Below, piece by piece: positions 15,946 through 25,153 of a stretch of DNA of 64,000 bases. Location of the stretch: assembly GCF_900095225.1 (NCBI RefSeq), contig NZ_LT607424.1, forward strand, positions 115,713 through 179,712, written 5' to 3'. The translations under genes were made by a program, and so were the position numbers. The notes below the pieces were generated by a model. It was not told the DNA's origin and did no database searches. It saw nothing but the letters and a program-made list of their open reading frames with translations. This DNA comes from Pseudomonas sp. UMAB-08. Lineage in GTDB: Bacteria; Pseudomonadota; Gammaproteobacteria; Pseudomonadales; Pseudomonadaceae. The first letter of the stretch is position 1; the number at the start of each line of letters is the position of its first letter.

Positions 15946-17536
15946 GCCCAGCCCCCCCCAACTTTTGCAAAATTAATTTTTCTATAGCATTGCGTTCAGC
16001 AATTTGCTCAGCCAACTGCTCGGTCAGACGATCCATTTTATCGGCGAAAGGCTCATCGTCTTCCTCGACTTCTTCCGCGCCGACGTAGCGACCAGGCGTG
16101 AGGATAAAGCGGTGCTTCTGCACGTCTTCGTAGCTGGCTGAGTAGCAGAAGCCCGGTACGTTTTCGTATAACTCGCCATCGCCGAACGCCGTGTTCCGCC
16201 AGCGATGGTAGGTTTGCGCGATCCGTTCCATATCCTCTTCGGCGAACTCAACCTGAGTACGGGAGATACGGCCGGAGGCTGCTTTACGAGCGTCAATAAA
16301 GAGAATTTGGCTACTGCGGTCGGTCTTTCCATTCAAGCCGACACGCTTATCTTTGGATAGGAACCACAGGCAAGCCGGAATTTGGGTATTGGAGAACAAC
16401 TGCCCTGGCAAGGCAACCATGCACTCCACGACATCCTTAATCACCATACTCTGGCGGATTATGTCTTCGCCAGATTGTTGGGAAGACATCGAGCCGTTGG
16501 CAAGGACTACACCTGCGCGACCGCGACTGGAAAGCCGGGCAAGTATGTGCTGCAACCAGCCATAGTTGGCATTCCCCTTCGGCGGAATCCCATGCGTCCA
16601 ACGCGGATCATCTTGAAGCTTCTCACCTTCCCAGTCGGAAATGTTGAAAGGAGGGTTAGCCAGAATATAGTCGGCGCGCAGTGTCTTGTGCTGATCGTTG
16701 GTGAAAGTCGAGCCATAGGTTTGACCGATATTGCCATCCAGACCATGCACCGCCAGGTTCATCAGGCACAGACGGCGGGTTTCAGCCATTTTCTCTTGCC
16801 CATAGATAGGCAAGTCACCCTTACTGCCCAGTTGTTTTGCATGGGCATCCTTGAACTTGGCCGACTGCACGAACATACCACCCGAACCGCAGGCGGGGTC
16901 ATAAATGGTTCCCTTGAATGGAGCGAGAATTTCGACCAGTAGGGATACCAGACTTTTCGGGGTGTAGAACTCGCCTGCGCGAGCACCTTCATTCAATGCA
17001 AACTGACCAAGGAAGTATTCGTAGACCTCACCGAACACATCGCGACTGCCGTGTTGCTTGGGATCGAATTTCAGTTTGGCAATCAGTTCGAACAGCTCAC
17101 CGAGCTTGCCAGCTTCGAGTTCCAGGCGCGAAAACTCTCGGTAAAGAACACCTTTCAGGCTGAGGTTTTCAGTTTCGATCAGGCCCATCGCCTTGTCGAG
17201 TAATTGGGCGAAATTCGCCGCGGCTGCGCTCTGAAGTAGCGTTTCAAACTTAGCTTCGGCAGGCACCCAGAACACGTTGTCTTGGGTGAAAAATGTTTTG
17301 TCCTCTGAGAACATGGCTGCGCTCTCAGCACGCAATTCCTCGTCCTCGATGTATAGCTCCGAACTCGGGTCAGCCAACCGGTCAAGGATCACACCGGCCT
17401 GTGTGTCGTACAGATCAGACACATACTTGAGGAACACTAGACCAAGCACGGGGTATTTGTATTCAGCTGCTGAAACTGACCCGCGTAGTTTGTTAGCCGT
17501 GTCCCACAATGTTTTCTTGAATTCTTCGCTGGTCAT
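15935..17536 (-). CDS. hsdM: Type I restriction enzyme, M (adenine methylase) subunit
   Basis: The 533-residue N6-adenine methylase has an N-terminal helical domain (about 1-160), the S-adenosylmethionine motif DPACGSGG (213-220) and the catalytic NPPF (294-297). Together with HsdS it protects the host sequence, and with HsdR it forms the restriction complex. The ATG has AAGGA 9 nt upstream. It is the first gene of the hsdM-hsdS-hsdR group, placed just after the gyrB terminator region, so its promoter should lie in 17537-17640. Unlike the fusion protein at 8176, all catalytic motifs are intact. Confidence 0.94.
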   Translation of the reverse strand: MTSEEFKKTLWDTANKLRGSVSAAEYKYPVLGLVFLKYVSDLYDTQAGVILDRLADPSSELYIEDEELRAESAAMFSEDKTFFTQDNVFWVPAEAKFETLLQSAAAANFAQLLDKAMGLIETENLSLKGVLYREFSRLELEAGKLGELFELIAKLKFDPKQHGSRDVFGEVYEYFLGQFALNEGARAGEFYTPKSLVSLLVEILAPFKGTIYDPACGSGGMFVQSAKFKDAHAKQLGSKGDLPIYGQEKMAETRRLCLMNLAVHGLDGNIGQTYGSTFTNDQHKTLRADYILANPPFNISDWEGEKLQDDPRWTHGIPPKGNANYGWLQHILARLSSRGRAGVVLANGSMSSQQSGEDIIRQSMVIKDVVECMVALPGQLFSNTQIPACLWFLSKDKRVGLNGKTDRSSQILFIDARKAASGRISRTQVEFAEEDMERIAQTYHRWRNTAFGDGELYENVPGFCYSASYEDVQKHRFILTPGRYVGAEEVEEDDEPFADKMDRLTEQLAEQIAERNAIEKLILQKLGGAGHEF

Positions 17537-17648
17537 CTACTTAGTCCTTCAACTTACCTTTCCATTTGAGGACGCGTCCGGCACCGCCATACGTACTGCG
17601 GAGGCCTATCGCCCTAGAGAGCCGAGGCGGCATTTAGCGTTACGCAGG

Positions 17649-17682
17649 AGCCGCCCAAATGGCTAGCGGCTTCGGCTTTTTT
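17649..17682 (+). terminator. Weak hairpin followed by T-run, reading rightwards
   Basis: AGCCGC (17649-17654) pairs with GCGGCT (17666-17671), followed 5 nt later by a run of six T (17677-17682). It would stop plus-strand transcription, yet no plus-strand gene ends here. It may be a leftover of what lay downstream of gyrB before the island was acquired. Confidence 0.3.
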
Positions 17683-17714
17683 ATGAGTGGCGGCAGAGCA
17701 TGAGGCCCCACAAA

Positions 17715-17745
17715 GCAAAACCCCGGGCATAGGCCGGGGTTTTGC
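17715..17745 (-). terminator. Terminator of the dnaA-dnaN-recF-gyrB operon
   Basis: A perfect 12-bp inverted repeat (17715-17726 and 17734-17745) with a 7-nt loop lies 60 bp past the gyrB stop. Each arm carries four A or T next to a CCCCGG core, so it should work in both directions and insulate gyrB from the hsd operon. Confidence 0.85.
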
Positions 17746-17805
17746 GCTAATGGGCGACAATTACCCGCCCACTTGTGACACTTAATGTGCCCATCGACAG
17801 GCCTC

Positions 17806-20223
17806 TTAGAAATCGAGGTTTGACACCGCCAAGGCATTTCTTTCGATGAAGTCACGGCGAGGTTCTACCGCGTCGCCCATCAGGGTGTTGAAGATCTGGT
17901 CAGCGCCAATGGCATCTTCAATCGTGACCTTGAGCATCCGGCGCACACTTGGGTCCATGGTGGTTTCCCACAGCTGATCCGGGTTCATTTCACCCAGACC
18001 TTTATAGCGCTGGATGGTATGGCGTTTGGTGCTTTCCGCCATCAGCCAGGCAAGGGCTTCCTTGAACTCGTTGACCGGCTTCTTGCGTTCGCCGCGTTGC
18101 ACGTAAGCGCCTTCTTCAAGCAAGGTGCTTATTTGCGCGCCCAGAGCAGTCACGGTTTTATAGTCGTTGCTGCCGAAGAAGTCGCGGTTGAAGGTCACGT
18201 AGTTGGACAAGCCGTGGGAGATCAATTCGACCTCTGGCAGCCAAACATTACGTTCGCGATCTTCACGCAGGCTGGCTTTATAGACCAGACCTGACTTCTC
18301 ACCAACGCGCAGGCGCGCGTCAAACAGCGCCAACCATGCCTGCATGCCTGCATGGTCGGAAAGCTGCTCAAGCGAAATTGGCGGCAGGTAAACGAAATGC
18401 TCGGTCAGTTCCTGAGGATACAAACGCGACAAGCGCTTGAGCGTCTTCATGACCATACGGAAATCGTTAACCAGACGCTCCAGCGCCTCACCAGAGATCC
18501 CGGGAGCCGATTCATTGAGGTGCAGGCTGGCATCTTCCAGAGCCGACTGGGTCATGTACTCTTCCATGGCCTCGTCGTCTTTGATGTATTGCTCTTGCTT
18601 GCCTTTCTTCACTTTGTACAACGGCGGTTGAGCGATGTAGATGTAGCCACGCTCTATCAACTCAGGTAGTTGACGGAAGAAGAAGGTCAGCAGCAACGTA
18701 CGGATGTGCGAACCGTCGACGTCAGCATCGGTCATGATGATGATGTTGTGATAGCGCAGCTTGGCGATGTTGTATTCATCGCGGCCAATACCGCAACCCA
18801 GCGCCGTGATCAAGGTGCCCACTTCTTGCGAAGAGATCATCTTGTCAAAACGTGCTTTCTCTACGTTGAGGATCTTGCCTTTAAGCGGCAGGATCGCCTG
18901 AGTCTTACGGTTGCGTCCCTGCTTGGCGGAACCACCAGCAGAGTCACCTTCCACGAGATACAGTTCGGAGAGGGCAGGGTCTTTTTCCTGGCAGTCAGCG
19001 AGCTTGCCTGGCAGACCGGCAATATCCAGTGCACCTTTACGGCGAGTCATCTCACGGGCTTTACGAGCCGCTTCACGGGCGCGTGCAGCATCAATCATTT
19101 TGCCGACAACCGCTTTCGCTTCGTTCGGGTTTTCCAGCAGGAAATCGGAGAAGTGTTTACCCATTTCCTGTTCAACCGCAGTTTTCACTTCGGACGAAAC
19201 CAGCTTGTCCTTGGTTTGCGAGCTGAACTTTGGATCAGGCACTTTGACCGAAATGATTGCGGTCAGACCTTCACGCGCATCGTCACCGGTCGTGGCGACT
19301 TTATGCTTCTTGGCCAGACCTTCCTGTTCGATGTAGGTATTCAAGTTCCGCGTCAGAGCAGAACGGAAACCTACCAGGTGAGTACCGCCGTCACGCTGAG
19401 GAATGTTGTTGGTAAAGCACAACAGGTTCTCGTTGAAGCTGTCGTTCCACTGCAAAGCGATCTCGACAGCAATGCCATCGTCGCGTTGGATGTTGAAGTG
19501 GAAGACCTGATTCACCGGCGTCTTGTTGGTGTTCAGATACTCAACGAACGCGCGCAAACCACCTTCGTACTTGAACAGTTCTTCCTTGCCGCTGCGCTCG
19601 TCTTTTAGAACGATGCCCACACCGGAGTTGAGGAATGAGAGTTCACGAATACGCTTGGCCAGGATGTCCCAGCTGAAGTGAATATTCTTGAAGGTCAGAT
19701 CGGATGGCTTGAAGTGAATCTCGGTACCGGTGGAGTCACTCTCACCAACGATGCGCATGGGTTCCTGTGGAACACCATGGATATAGGTCTGCTCCCATAC
19801 TTTGCCACTGCGACGCACGGTCAACAGCAACAACTCGGAAAGCGCGTTAACCACGGAAACACCTACACCGTGGAGACCGCCAGATACTTTATAAGAGTTG
19901 TCATCGAACTTACCGCCAGCGTGGAGCACGGTCATGATGACCTCAGCTGCCGACACGCCTTCTTCTTTGTGCACGTCTACCGGAATACCGCGACCATTGT
20001 CGCGGACGGTGATCGATTCATCCGGGTGGATAACGATGCTGATTTCGTCGCAATGGCCAGCCAAAGCTTCGTCGATCGAGTTATCGACCACCTCGAACAC
20101 CATGTGGTGTAGACCGCTGCCATCGTCGGTGTCACCGATATACATACCGGGACGCTTGCGTACGGCATCTAGCCCTTTCAGCACTTTAATGCTGGAGGAG
20201 TCGTACGTTTGATTTTCGCTCAT
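17806..20223 (-). CDS. gyrB: DNA gyrase subunit B
   Basis: The 805-residue ATPase subunit of gyrase introduces negative supercoils with GyrA. The GHKL ATPase domain is at the N terminus (MYIGDT, then EVVDNSIDEAL and GRGIPVD). The TOPRIM domain follows with EGDSAGGSA and DADVDGSHIRTLL. The C-terminal region carries RYKGLGEMNP. The length matches other Pseudomonas GyrB. It is the last gene of dnaA-dnaN-recF-gyrB, starting 4 nt after the recF stop, and is closed by a strong terminator. Nothing is missing. Confidence 0.98.
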   Translation of the reverse strand: MSENQTYDSSSIKVLKGLDAVRKRPGMYIGDTDDGSGLHHMVFEVVDNSIDEALAGHCDEISIVIHPDESITVRDNGRGIPVDVHKEEGVSAAEVIMTVLHAGGKFDDNSYKVSGGLHGVGVSVVNALSELLLLTVRRSGKVWEQTYIHGVPQEPMRIVGESDSTGTEIHFKPSDLTFKNIHFSWDILAKRIRELSFLNSGVGIVLKDERSGKEELFKYEGGLRAFVEYLNTNKTPVNQVFHFNIQRDDGIAVEIALQWNDSFNENLLCFTNNIPQRDGGTHLVGFRSALTRNLNTYIEQEGLAKKHKVATTGDDAREGLTAIISVKVPDPKFSSQTKDKLVSSEVKTAVEQEMGKHFSDFLLENPNEAKAVVGKMIDAARAREAARKAREMTRRKGALDIAGLPGKLADCQEKDPALSELYLVEGDSAGGSAKQGRNRKTQAILPLKGKILNVEKARFDKMISSQEVGTLITALGCGIGRDEYNIAKLRYHNIIIMTDADVDGSHIRTLLLTFFFRQLPELIERGYIYIAQPPLYKVKKGKQEQYIKDDEAMEEYMTQSALEDASLHLNESAPGISGEALERLVNDFRMVMKTLKRLSRLYPQELTEHFVYLPPISLEQLSDHAGMQAWLALFDARLRVGEKSGLVYKASLREDRERNVWLPEVELISHGLSNYVTFNRDFFGSNDYKTVTALGAQISTLLEEGAYVQRGERKKPVNEFKEALAWLMAESTKRHTIQRYKGLGEMNPDQLWETTMDPSVRRMLKVTIEDAIGADQIFNTLMGDAVEPRRDFIERNALAVSNLDF

Positions 20224-20227
20224 GCCT

Positions 20228-21331
20228 TCACTCCCGGTGGTCGTGGGTCTGGGTGATACGGCCTTGTTCCACGTGGAACAAAGCGACTGGCGTTTCCGTC
20301 TGCCAGCCTTCCCTCAATAATTCATGGTCTACACAGGTGATAAACACTTGGCAGCGTAAGTCTTCTAACAAGCGACAAAGGGCGCGGCGATGATGCTCGT
20401 CCAGTTCAGACGGCAAATCGTCCACCAGATAAATACACTGGCCGCGCCGTGCCTGGCTGACCAAATGTCCTTGAGCAATGCGCAAAGCGCAGACCACTAA
20501 CTTCTGCTGGCCACGAGATAGAATTTCAGCGGCATTATGAGCGCCCAATCTAAGGCGCAAATCAGCACGTTGCGGTCCAGCCTGCGTATGCCCCATTTGC
20601 TGATCGCGGTGGAGAGAAGACGCGAGCACTGTACTCAGCTCTTTCTCCTTGTCCCAGCCGCGGTAATAGCTCAGGGTTAAACCTTCAAGCTCAACCAGCT
20701 CGCTCAAGGTCTTTTCAAAAACTGGCTTTAGAGCCTTGATGTAGGCTCGACGATATTCATCGATGTCAGCGCTGGCCAGGCATAACTCCCGGTCCCAAGC
20801 CGCTTGCGAAGCGACGTCAAGTGTACCATGCCGCAGCCATGAGTTCCGCTGCCGCAGGGCCTTCTGCAAGCGTTGCCACGTCGACATAAAGCGAGGTTCC
20901 ACGTGGAACACTCCCCAGTCGAGGAACTGACGCCGGATCTTGGGAGCGCCTTCAAGGAGGCGAAAGCTGTCGGGGTTAATCAGTTGCAGAGGTAATGCTT
21001 CAGCCAGCTGTGCTGCGCTTCGCGCATTCTGCCCGTCGATACGGATCTGAAACTCCCCCTGCCGATCCCGCGACACACCCAGACTGCTGTGCCCACCTTG
21101 AGCCAGTTCAACCTGACCAAAGACCGTACAGGCGGGTTGCTCATACTGAATCACTGGCAGCAATCGTGCGCTGCGAAATGAGCGAGCAAGACCGAGCAAG
21201 TAAATGGCTTCCAGGACACTGGTTTTGCCACTGCCATTCGCGCCGTGAAGAATATTTATGCGGGGGGAAGGAGAGAGGGTCACCGGGTGCAAATTGCGCA
21301 CCCCGGTGACAGAGACGCGGCTGAGGGACAT
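20228..21331 (-). CDS. recF: DNA repair and replication protein RecF
   Basis: This 367-residue SMC-like ATPase loads RecA at gaps together with RecO and RecR. It shows Walker A GANGSGKTS near residue 35, the signature LSRGQQKL and Walker B YLVDDLPSELD. It lies between dnaN and gyrB with short spacers (24 and 4 nt). An unusual point is that the coding sequence contains two parS palindromes (20265-20280 and 20895-20910), so its codons must serve both protein and partition-site constraints. Confidence 0.97.
   Translation of the reverse strand: MSLSRVSVTGVRNLHPVTLSPSPRINILHGANGSGKTSVLEAIYLLGLARSFRSARLLPVIQYEQPACTVFGQVELAQGGHSSLGVSRDRQGEFQIRIDGQNARSAAQLAEALPLQLINPDSFRLLEGAPKIRRQFLDWGVFHVEPRFMSTWQRLQKALRQRNSWLRHGTLDVASQAAWDRELCLASADIDEYRRAYIKALKPVFEKTLSELVELEGLTLSYYRGWDKEKELSTVLASSLHRDQQMGHTQAGPQRADLRLRLGAHNAAEILSRGQQKLVVCALRIAQGHLVSQARRGQCIYLVDDLPSELDEHHRRALCRLLEDLRCQVFITCVDHELLREGWQTETPVALFHVEQGRITQTHDHRE
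20265..20280. promoter_or_regulatory. parS: parS site inside the recF 3' end
   Basis: TGTTCCACGTGGAACA is a perfect 16-bp palindrome identical to the known Pseudomonas ParB-binding site. It lies in the last codons of recF, 4 kb from the DnaA-box cluster. ParB encoded at 32462 should load here and spread. Confidence 0.93.
20895..20910. promoter_or_regulatory. parS: Second parS site inside recF
   Basis: GGTTCCACGTGGAACA keeps the 14-bp palindromic core GTTCCACGTGGAAC and differs from the full 16-mer only at the first base. It is 630 bp from the first recF copy, giving a paired partition site next to the origin. Confidence 0.9.
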
Positions 21332-21355
21332 CTAGGCTCTGCTGGACATTGGAAG

Positions 21356-22459
21356 TTACAGACGCATCGGCATAACGACGTAAGCGGAATCATCGTTATC
21401 CGATTCCTGCACCAGCGCGCTGCTGTTGGAGTCAGACAAAATCAGACGCACCTGCTCGGTGGTCATCACGCCCAACACGTCGAGCAGATAGCTCACGTTG
21501 AAACCAATTTCCAGCGGGCCGCCGTTGTAATCGACGCCGACTTCTTCTTCTGCCTCTTCCTGTTCAGGGTTGTTCGCCTGAATCTTCAATTGACCATTGG
21601 CCAACTGCAAACGGATACCGCGATACTTTTCGTTGGACAGGATCGCCGTGCGGCTGAACGCTTCACGCAATGCCTGACGATCACCCAATACCAACTTGTC
21701 GCCACCTTTAGGCAGAACGCGTTCGTAATCAGGGAACTTGCCATCGACCAGCTTCGAGGTGAAGGTGAACTCGCCTGTCGTAGCACGGATGTGATGCTGG
21801 CCCAGGACGATGCTCACAATCCCATCCTGCTCGGTCAGCAGACGCGCCAGTTCAAGGATGCCTTTACGCGGCACGATCACTTGATGGCGGTCAGCTTGCT
21901 CGATCTCGGCCGTCATGGAGCACATTGCCAGACGGTGGCCATCAGTGGCGACGGCGCGTAGCACGCCAGCGTGCACTTCCAGCAGCATACCGTTGAGGTA
22001 ATAGCGAACGTCCTGCTGCGCCATGGCGAAGCTGGTGCGCTCGATCAAACGGCGCAACTTGCTCTGCACCAGGTTGAACGTCAGCGACCCAGGACCTTCT
22101 TCCACTGTAGGGAAGTCATTGGCAGGCAATGTGGACAAGGTAAAACGGCTGCGTCCCGCTTTTACCACCAGTTTCTGCTCATCGACTTTGATATCGATCA
22201 ACGCGTCATTGGGCAGGCTTTTGCAGATATCCATCAGCTTGCGCGCAGGAACAGTGATCTCCCCTGGCTCTGCGGGCTCTTCCAACTGAACACGGCCTAC
22301 CAGCTCGACTTCCAGGTCGGTACCCGTCAGCGACAACTGCTGGCCTTCTACAACCAATAGCACGTTGGATAACACTGGCAAGGTCTGTCGGCGTTCAACA
22401 ACGCCGGCGACCAGTTGCAGAGGTTTCAACAAGGCTTCGCGTTGAATGGTGAAGTGCAT
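21356..22459 (-). CDS. dnaN: DNA polymerase III beta clamp
   Basis: The 367-residue sliding clamp forms a ring dimer that holds polymerase III on DNA. It has the three-fold repeated clamp domain, starting MHFTIQREALLKPLQ and ending with the conserved YVVMPMRL. The length is standard. It follows dnaA by 38 nt and precedes recF by 24 nt on the same strand, so it is expressed from the dnaA promoter, perhaps with internal ones. No anomalies were seen. Confidence 0.98.
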   Translation of the reverse strand: MHFTIQREALLKPLQLVAGVVERRQTLPVLSNVLLVVEGQQLSLTGTDLEVELVGRVQLEEPAEPGEITVPARKLMDICKSLPNDALIDIKVDEQKLVVKAGRSRFTLSTLPANDFPTVEEGPGSLTFNLVQSKLRRLIERTSFAMAQQDVRYYLNGMLLEVHAGVLRAVATDGHRLAMCSMTAEIEQADRHQVIVPRKGILELARLLTEQDGIVSIVLGQHHIRATTGEFTFTSKLVDGKFPDYERVLPKGGDKLVLGDRQALREAFSRTAILSNEKYRGIRLQLANGQLKIQANNPEQEEAEEEVGVDYNGGPLEIGFNVSYLLDVLGVMTTEQVRLILSDSNSSALVQESDNDDSAYVVMPMRL

Positions 22460-22497
22460 GGTCTAGTCCCTTGCCTTAATAAGCTGCGCTGGTGTCA

Positions 22498-24006
22498 TCA
22501 GGTCGTGAGTGTCCGCAGCAGGTTCTTGTAGTCCTCGCGAATATCCGCGTCGGATTCCTTAAGCTCGTTGATTTTTCGGCACGCATGCAAAACGGTCGTA
22601 TGGTCGCGTCCACCAAACACATCGCCAATCTCGGGCAAACTGTGGTTGGTCAATTCTTTGGACAGCGCCATCGCGACTTGTCGCGGACGTGCAACCGAAC
22701 GTGAGCGTCGTTTGGACAGCAGGTCAGAAATTTTGATCTTGTAGTACTCAGCCACGGTGCGCTGAATGTTATCCACACTGACCAACTTGTCCTGCAACGC
22801 CAACAAATCTTTCAGCGATTCACGAATCAATTCGATCGTGATATCGCGTCCCATAAAGTGCGAGTGAGCGATCACCCGCTTCAGGGCGCCTTCGAGCTCT
22901 CGTACGTTGGAACGAATACGTTGTGCGATGAAAAAAGCAGCGTCATGGGGCAGATCAACTTTCGCCTGATCCGCTTTTTTCATCAAGATTGCCACGCGGG
23001 TCTCAAGCTCCGGCGGCTCAACGGCAACCGTTAATCCCCAGCCAAACCGCGATTTCAACCGCTCTTCAAGGCCTTCAATTTCTTTCGGGTAACGGTCGCT
23101 GGTCAAGATGACCTGCTGACCACCTTCAAGCAAGGCGTTGAACGTATGGAAGAATTCTTCCTGGGAACGCTCTTTACGGGCGAAAAATTGAATGTCATCG
23201 ATCAGCAATGCATCAACCGAACGATAGAAGCGCTTGAACTCGTTGATGGCGTTTAACTGCAGCGCTTTCACCATGTCAGCCACAAAGCGCTCCGAATGCA
23301 GGTACACAACCTTGGCATTCGGGTTCTTCTTTAATAGATGGTTACCCACAGCATGCATCAAGTGGGTTTTACCCAGACCCACCCCACCATAAAGGAACAA
23401 CGGGTTGTAACCATGCTTGGGGTTATCCGCAACCTGCCAGGCCGCTGCGCGGGCCAACTGGTTGGATTTACCCTCGACGAAATTCTCGAAGGTAAAGGTC
23501 CGGTTCAAGTAGCTGGTGTGCTTGAGCGCGCCCTCGACCTGGACGGTACGCTGCTCGGCACGCGCTGGCGCCTGCTGAGAGCTTGCGCCGGCCATTGGAT
23601 CAAAGCTCGCACGCGAAGGCTCGTCATTGACCGCAATCGTTTGGCTAGGCGCTGGCGAAGAGGCCTGCTGAACCGGTAACGCGGCAACCTGATTGACAGT
23701 AACCGCGTGGGACGCAGCCGCCGCCAGTGGCGCATTGGGCGCTGCACGCGGTGCAGAGCTGCGTTTGCTGCCTATTAATAAGGAAAGCGCAGGCGCGAGT
23801 CCTTGCCCATGCTCGCCAAGCAGTTCGAGCAAGCGACCCAGGTATTTTTCATTGACCCAATCGAGAACGAAACGGTTCGGTGCATAGACACGCAACTCGT
23901 CGCCTTCGGCTTCGACCTGTAGCGGACGGATCCAAGTGTTGAATTGCTGGGCAGGCAGCTCATCGCGCAAAAGCTCCACGCACTGCTGCCAAAGTTCCAC
24001 TGACAC
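22498..24006 (-). CDS. dnaA: Replication initiator DnaA
   Basis: The 502-residue initiator binds the 9-mer boxes upstream and melts the origin. Domain I is at the N terminus (MSVELWQQCVELLRDELP), followed by a low-complexity linker (about 90-160, rich in Ala, Pro and Gln). The AAA+ core has Walker A GGVGLGKTH and Walker B LLIDDIQFF. Domain IV carries the DnaA signature GGRDHTTVLHAC. Its own gene contains a perfect DnaA box (22769-22777). The upstream -10 box is preceded by another box, suggesting autoregulation. Confidence 0.98.
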   Translation of the reverse strand: MSVELWQQCVELLRDELPAQQFNTWIRPLQVEAEGDELRVYAPNRFVLDWVNEKYLGRLLELLGEHGQGLAPALSLLIGSKRSSAPRAAPNAPLAAAASHAVTVNQVAALPVQQASSPAPSQTIAVNDEPSRASFDPMAGASSQQAPARAEQRTVQVEGALKHTSYLNRTFTFENFVEGKSNQLARAAAWQVADNPKHGYNPLFLYGGVGLGKTHLMHAVGNHLLKKNPNAKVVYLHSERFVADMVKALQLNAINEFKRFYRSVDALLIDDIQFFARKERSQEEFFHTFNALLEGGQQVILTSDRYPKEIEGLEERLKSRFGWGLTVAVEPPELETRVAILMKKADQAKVDLPHDAAFFIAQRIRSNVRELEGALKRVIAHSHFMGRDITIELIRESLKDLLALQDKLVSVDNIQRTVAEYYKIKISDLLSKRRSRSVARPRQVAMALSKELTNHSLPEIGDVFGGRDHTTVLHACRKINELKESDADIREDYKNLLRTLTT

Positions 24007-24050
24007 GGATATCCCCTAAGTTGAAAGCCGGTGAGGCAAAAACAGCCGCC

Positions 24051-24081
24051 ATTGTAACGATCAGCGCCCGACTTATCCACA
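24051..24081 (-). promoter_or_regulatory. Candidate dnaA promoter with overlapping DnaA box
   Basis: On the minus strand TACAAT (24056-24051) could be the -10 box 45 bp before the dnaA start. A perfect DnaA box (24073-24081) covers the -35 position, where no -35 consensus is visible. This layout fits repression of dnaA by its own product. Confidence 0.5.
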
Positions 24082-24425
24082 TGTAGGTTGCTCTGAGATC
24101 ACGAAGAATCAAGGCTTTATCCAGAAATTACACGACCAACGGCGTGTGCATAAGCTCTGTGGATAAGCGTGCTTCAGCCCATTGCATAAGTCGGGTCTGA
24201 ACTCTGTGGATAACCTGCCTGTGGATAAGAGGCCATTTCATGCACAGCTTATCCGACAGTGCAGCACAGGTAGAGCACCGTTTCTCAACCGTATTATCAT
24301 CCTCTGTACACACTGAGTTTAAAGGGCTAGAGGCAGTTATCCACAGAAGATGCCTTCCCTAGCTTTTATAAGCATTACAAAAGAGCTTTAAATACTTTCC
24401 TTCTTTATTTCTATATTTGATCACA
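24073..24425. other. oriC: Chromosomal replication origin (oriC)
   Basis: Five perfect DnaA boxes (24073-24081 and 24337-24345 as TTATCCACA; 24158-24166, 24205-24213 and 24220-24228 as the complement) lie between dnaA and rpmH. Near-matches are at 24117, 24146 and 24249. The last perfect box is followed by an AT-rich stretch (24361-24425, with TTTCTATATTT) that can serve as the unwinding element. Pseudomonas origins are known to lie in this intergenic region. The stretch 24430-24510 shows nothing further. Confidence 0.9.
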
Positions 24426-24511
24426 GGGTCCGTCCTGGTTTCTCAGACAAAAAACGACGCGCTCAGGAAAAGGGCTGTTGAGAAGTAAATGAAGGAAACG
24501 CTGGTTGGAAA

Positions 24512-24540
24512 TTGACCTAGAGGCTTGCTTTCTCTAGAAT
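24512..24540 (+). promoter_or_regulatory. rpmH promoter
   Basis: TTGACC (24512-24517) and TAGAAT (24535-24540) are 17 bp apart, a near-consensus sigma-70 pair 60 bp before rpmH. It should drive rpmH-rnpA-yidD-yidC rightwards, divergent from dnaA across the origin. Confidence 0.75.
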
Positions 24541-24600
24541 CCCCGGTCTCTTAAAACGGGGGCCATTCCGGCCCGTTGTGGACGAACCAGGTAACACGCC

Positions 24601-24735
24601 ATGAAACGTACTTTCCAACCCAGCACCATCAAGCGCGCTCGCACCCACGGTTTCCGTGCTCGCATGGCCACCAAAAACGGTCGTGCAGTCCTGTCGCGTC
24701 GTCGCGCCAAGGGCCGTAAGCGTTTGGCAGTTTGA
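24601..24735 (+). CDS. rpmH: Ribosomal protein bL34
   Basis: The 44-residue, strongly basic protein begins [18 protein letters not shown] and ends GRKRLAV, matching bL34 along its whole length. It belongs to the large ribosomal subunit. As in almost all bacteria it precedes rnpA, here by 13 nt. It is too short for many gene finders but unmistakable. Confidence 0.97.
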
Positions 24736-24748
24736 TAACTCGGCACAG

Positions 24749-25153
24749 GTGGTGAGTCGAGACTTCAGTCGGGAAAAACGTCTTCTGACACCCCGACACT
24801 TCAAGGCAGTCTTTGACTCCCCCACCGGCAAGGTTCCGGGGAAAAATCTCTTGCTCCTTGCGCGCAACAACGACCTGGATCACCCCCGCTTGGGGTTAGT
24901 GATCGGTAAAAAGAGCGTAAAGCTCTCCGTTGAGCGCAATCGCTTGAAACGCCTAATGCGCGAATCCTTTCGCCTGCACCAAGATGATTTGGTCGGCTGG
25001 GATATCGTAATCGTCGCGCGCAAAGGTTTGGGTGAGATAGAAAACCCCGAATTGATTCAGCATTTCGGCAAACTCTGGAAACGTTTGGCACGCAGCCGAC
25101 CGGCTCCAGAACTTAAAACCGAAACTGTAGGGGTAGACAGTCCAGATGCGTAA
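24749..25153 (+). CDS. rnpA: Ribonuclease P protein component
   Basis: The 134-residue basic protein assists the RNase P RNA in trimming tRNA 5' leaders. The core motif RNRLKRLMRESFR is present after a typical N-terminal fold (FSREKRLLTPRHFKAVF). I chose the GTG at 24749, giving MVSRDFSREK; a second GTG follows at once, and an ATG-less extension upstream would run into rpmH. It overlaps yidD by 8 nt. Confidence 0.94.
   Translation: MVSRDFSREKRLLTPRHFKAVFDSPTGKVPGKNLLLLARNNDLDHPRLGLVIGKKSVKLSVERNRLKRLMRESFRLHQDDLVGWDIVIVARKGLGEIENPELIQHFGKLWKRLARSRPAPELKTETVGVDSPDA

Noticed and set aside
18670..19608. Plus-strand open frame of 312 codons opposite gyrB
   Set aside because: It is a shadow of gyrB, which is beyond doubt on the minus strand.
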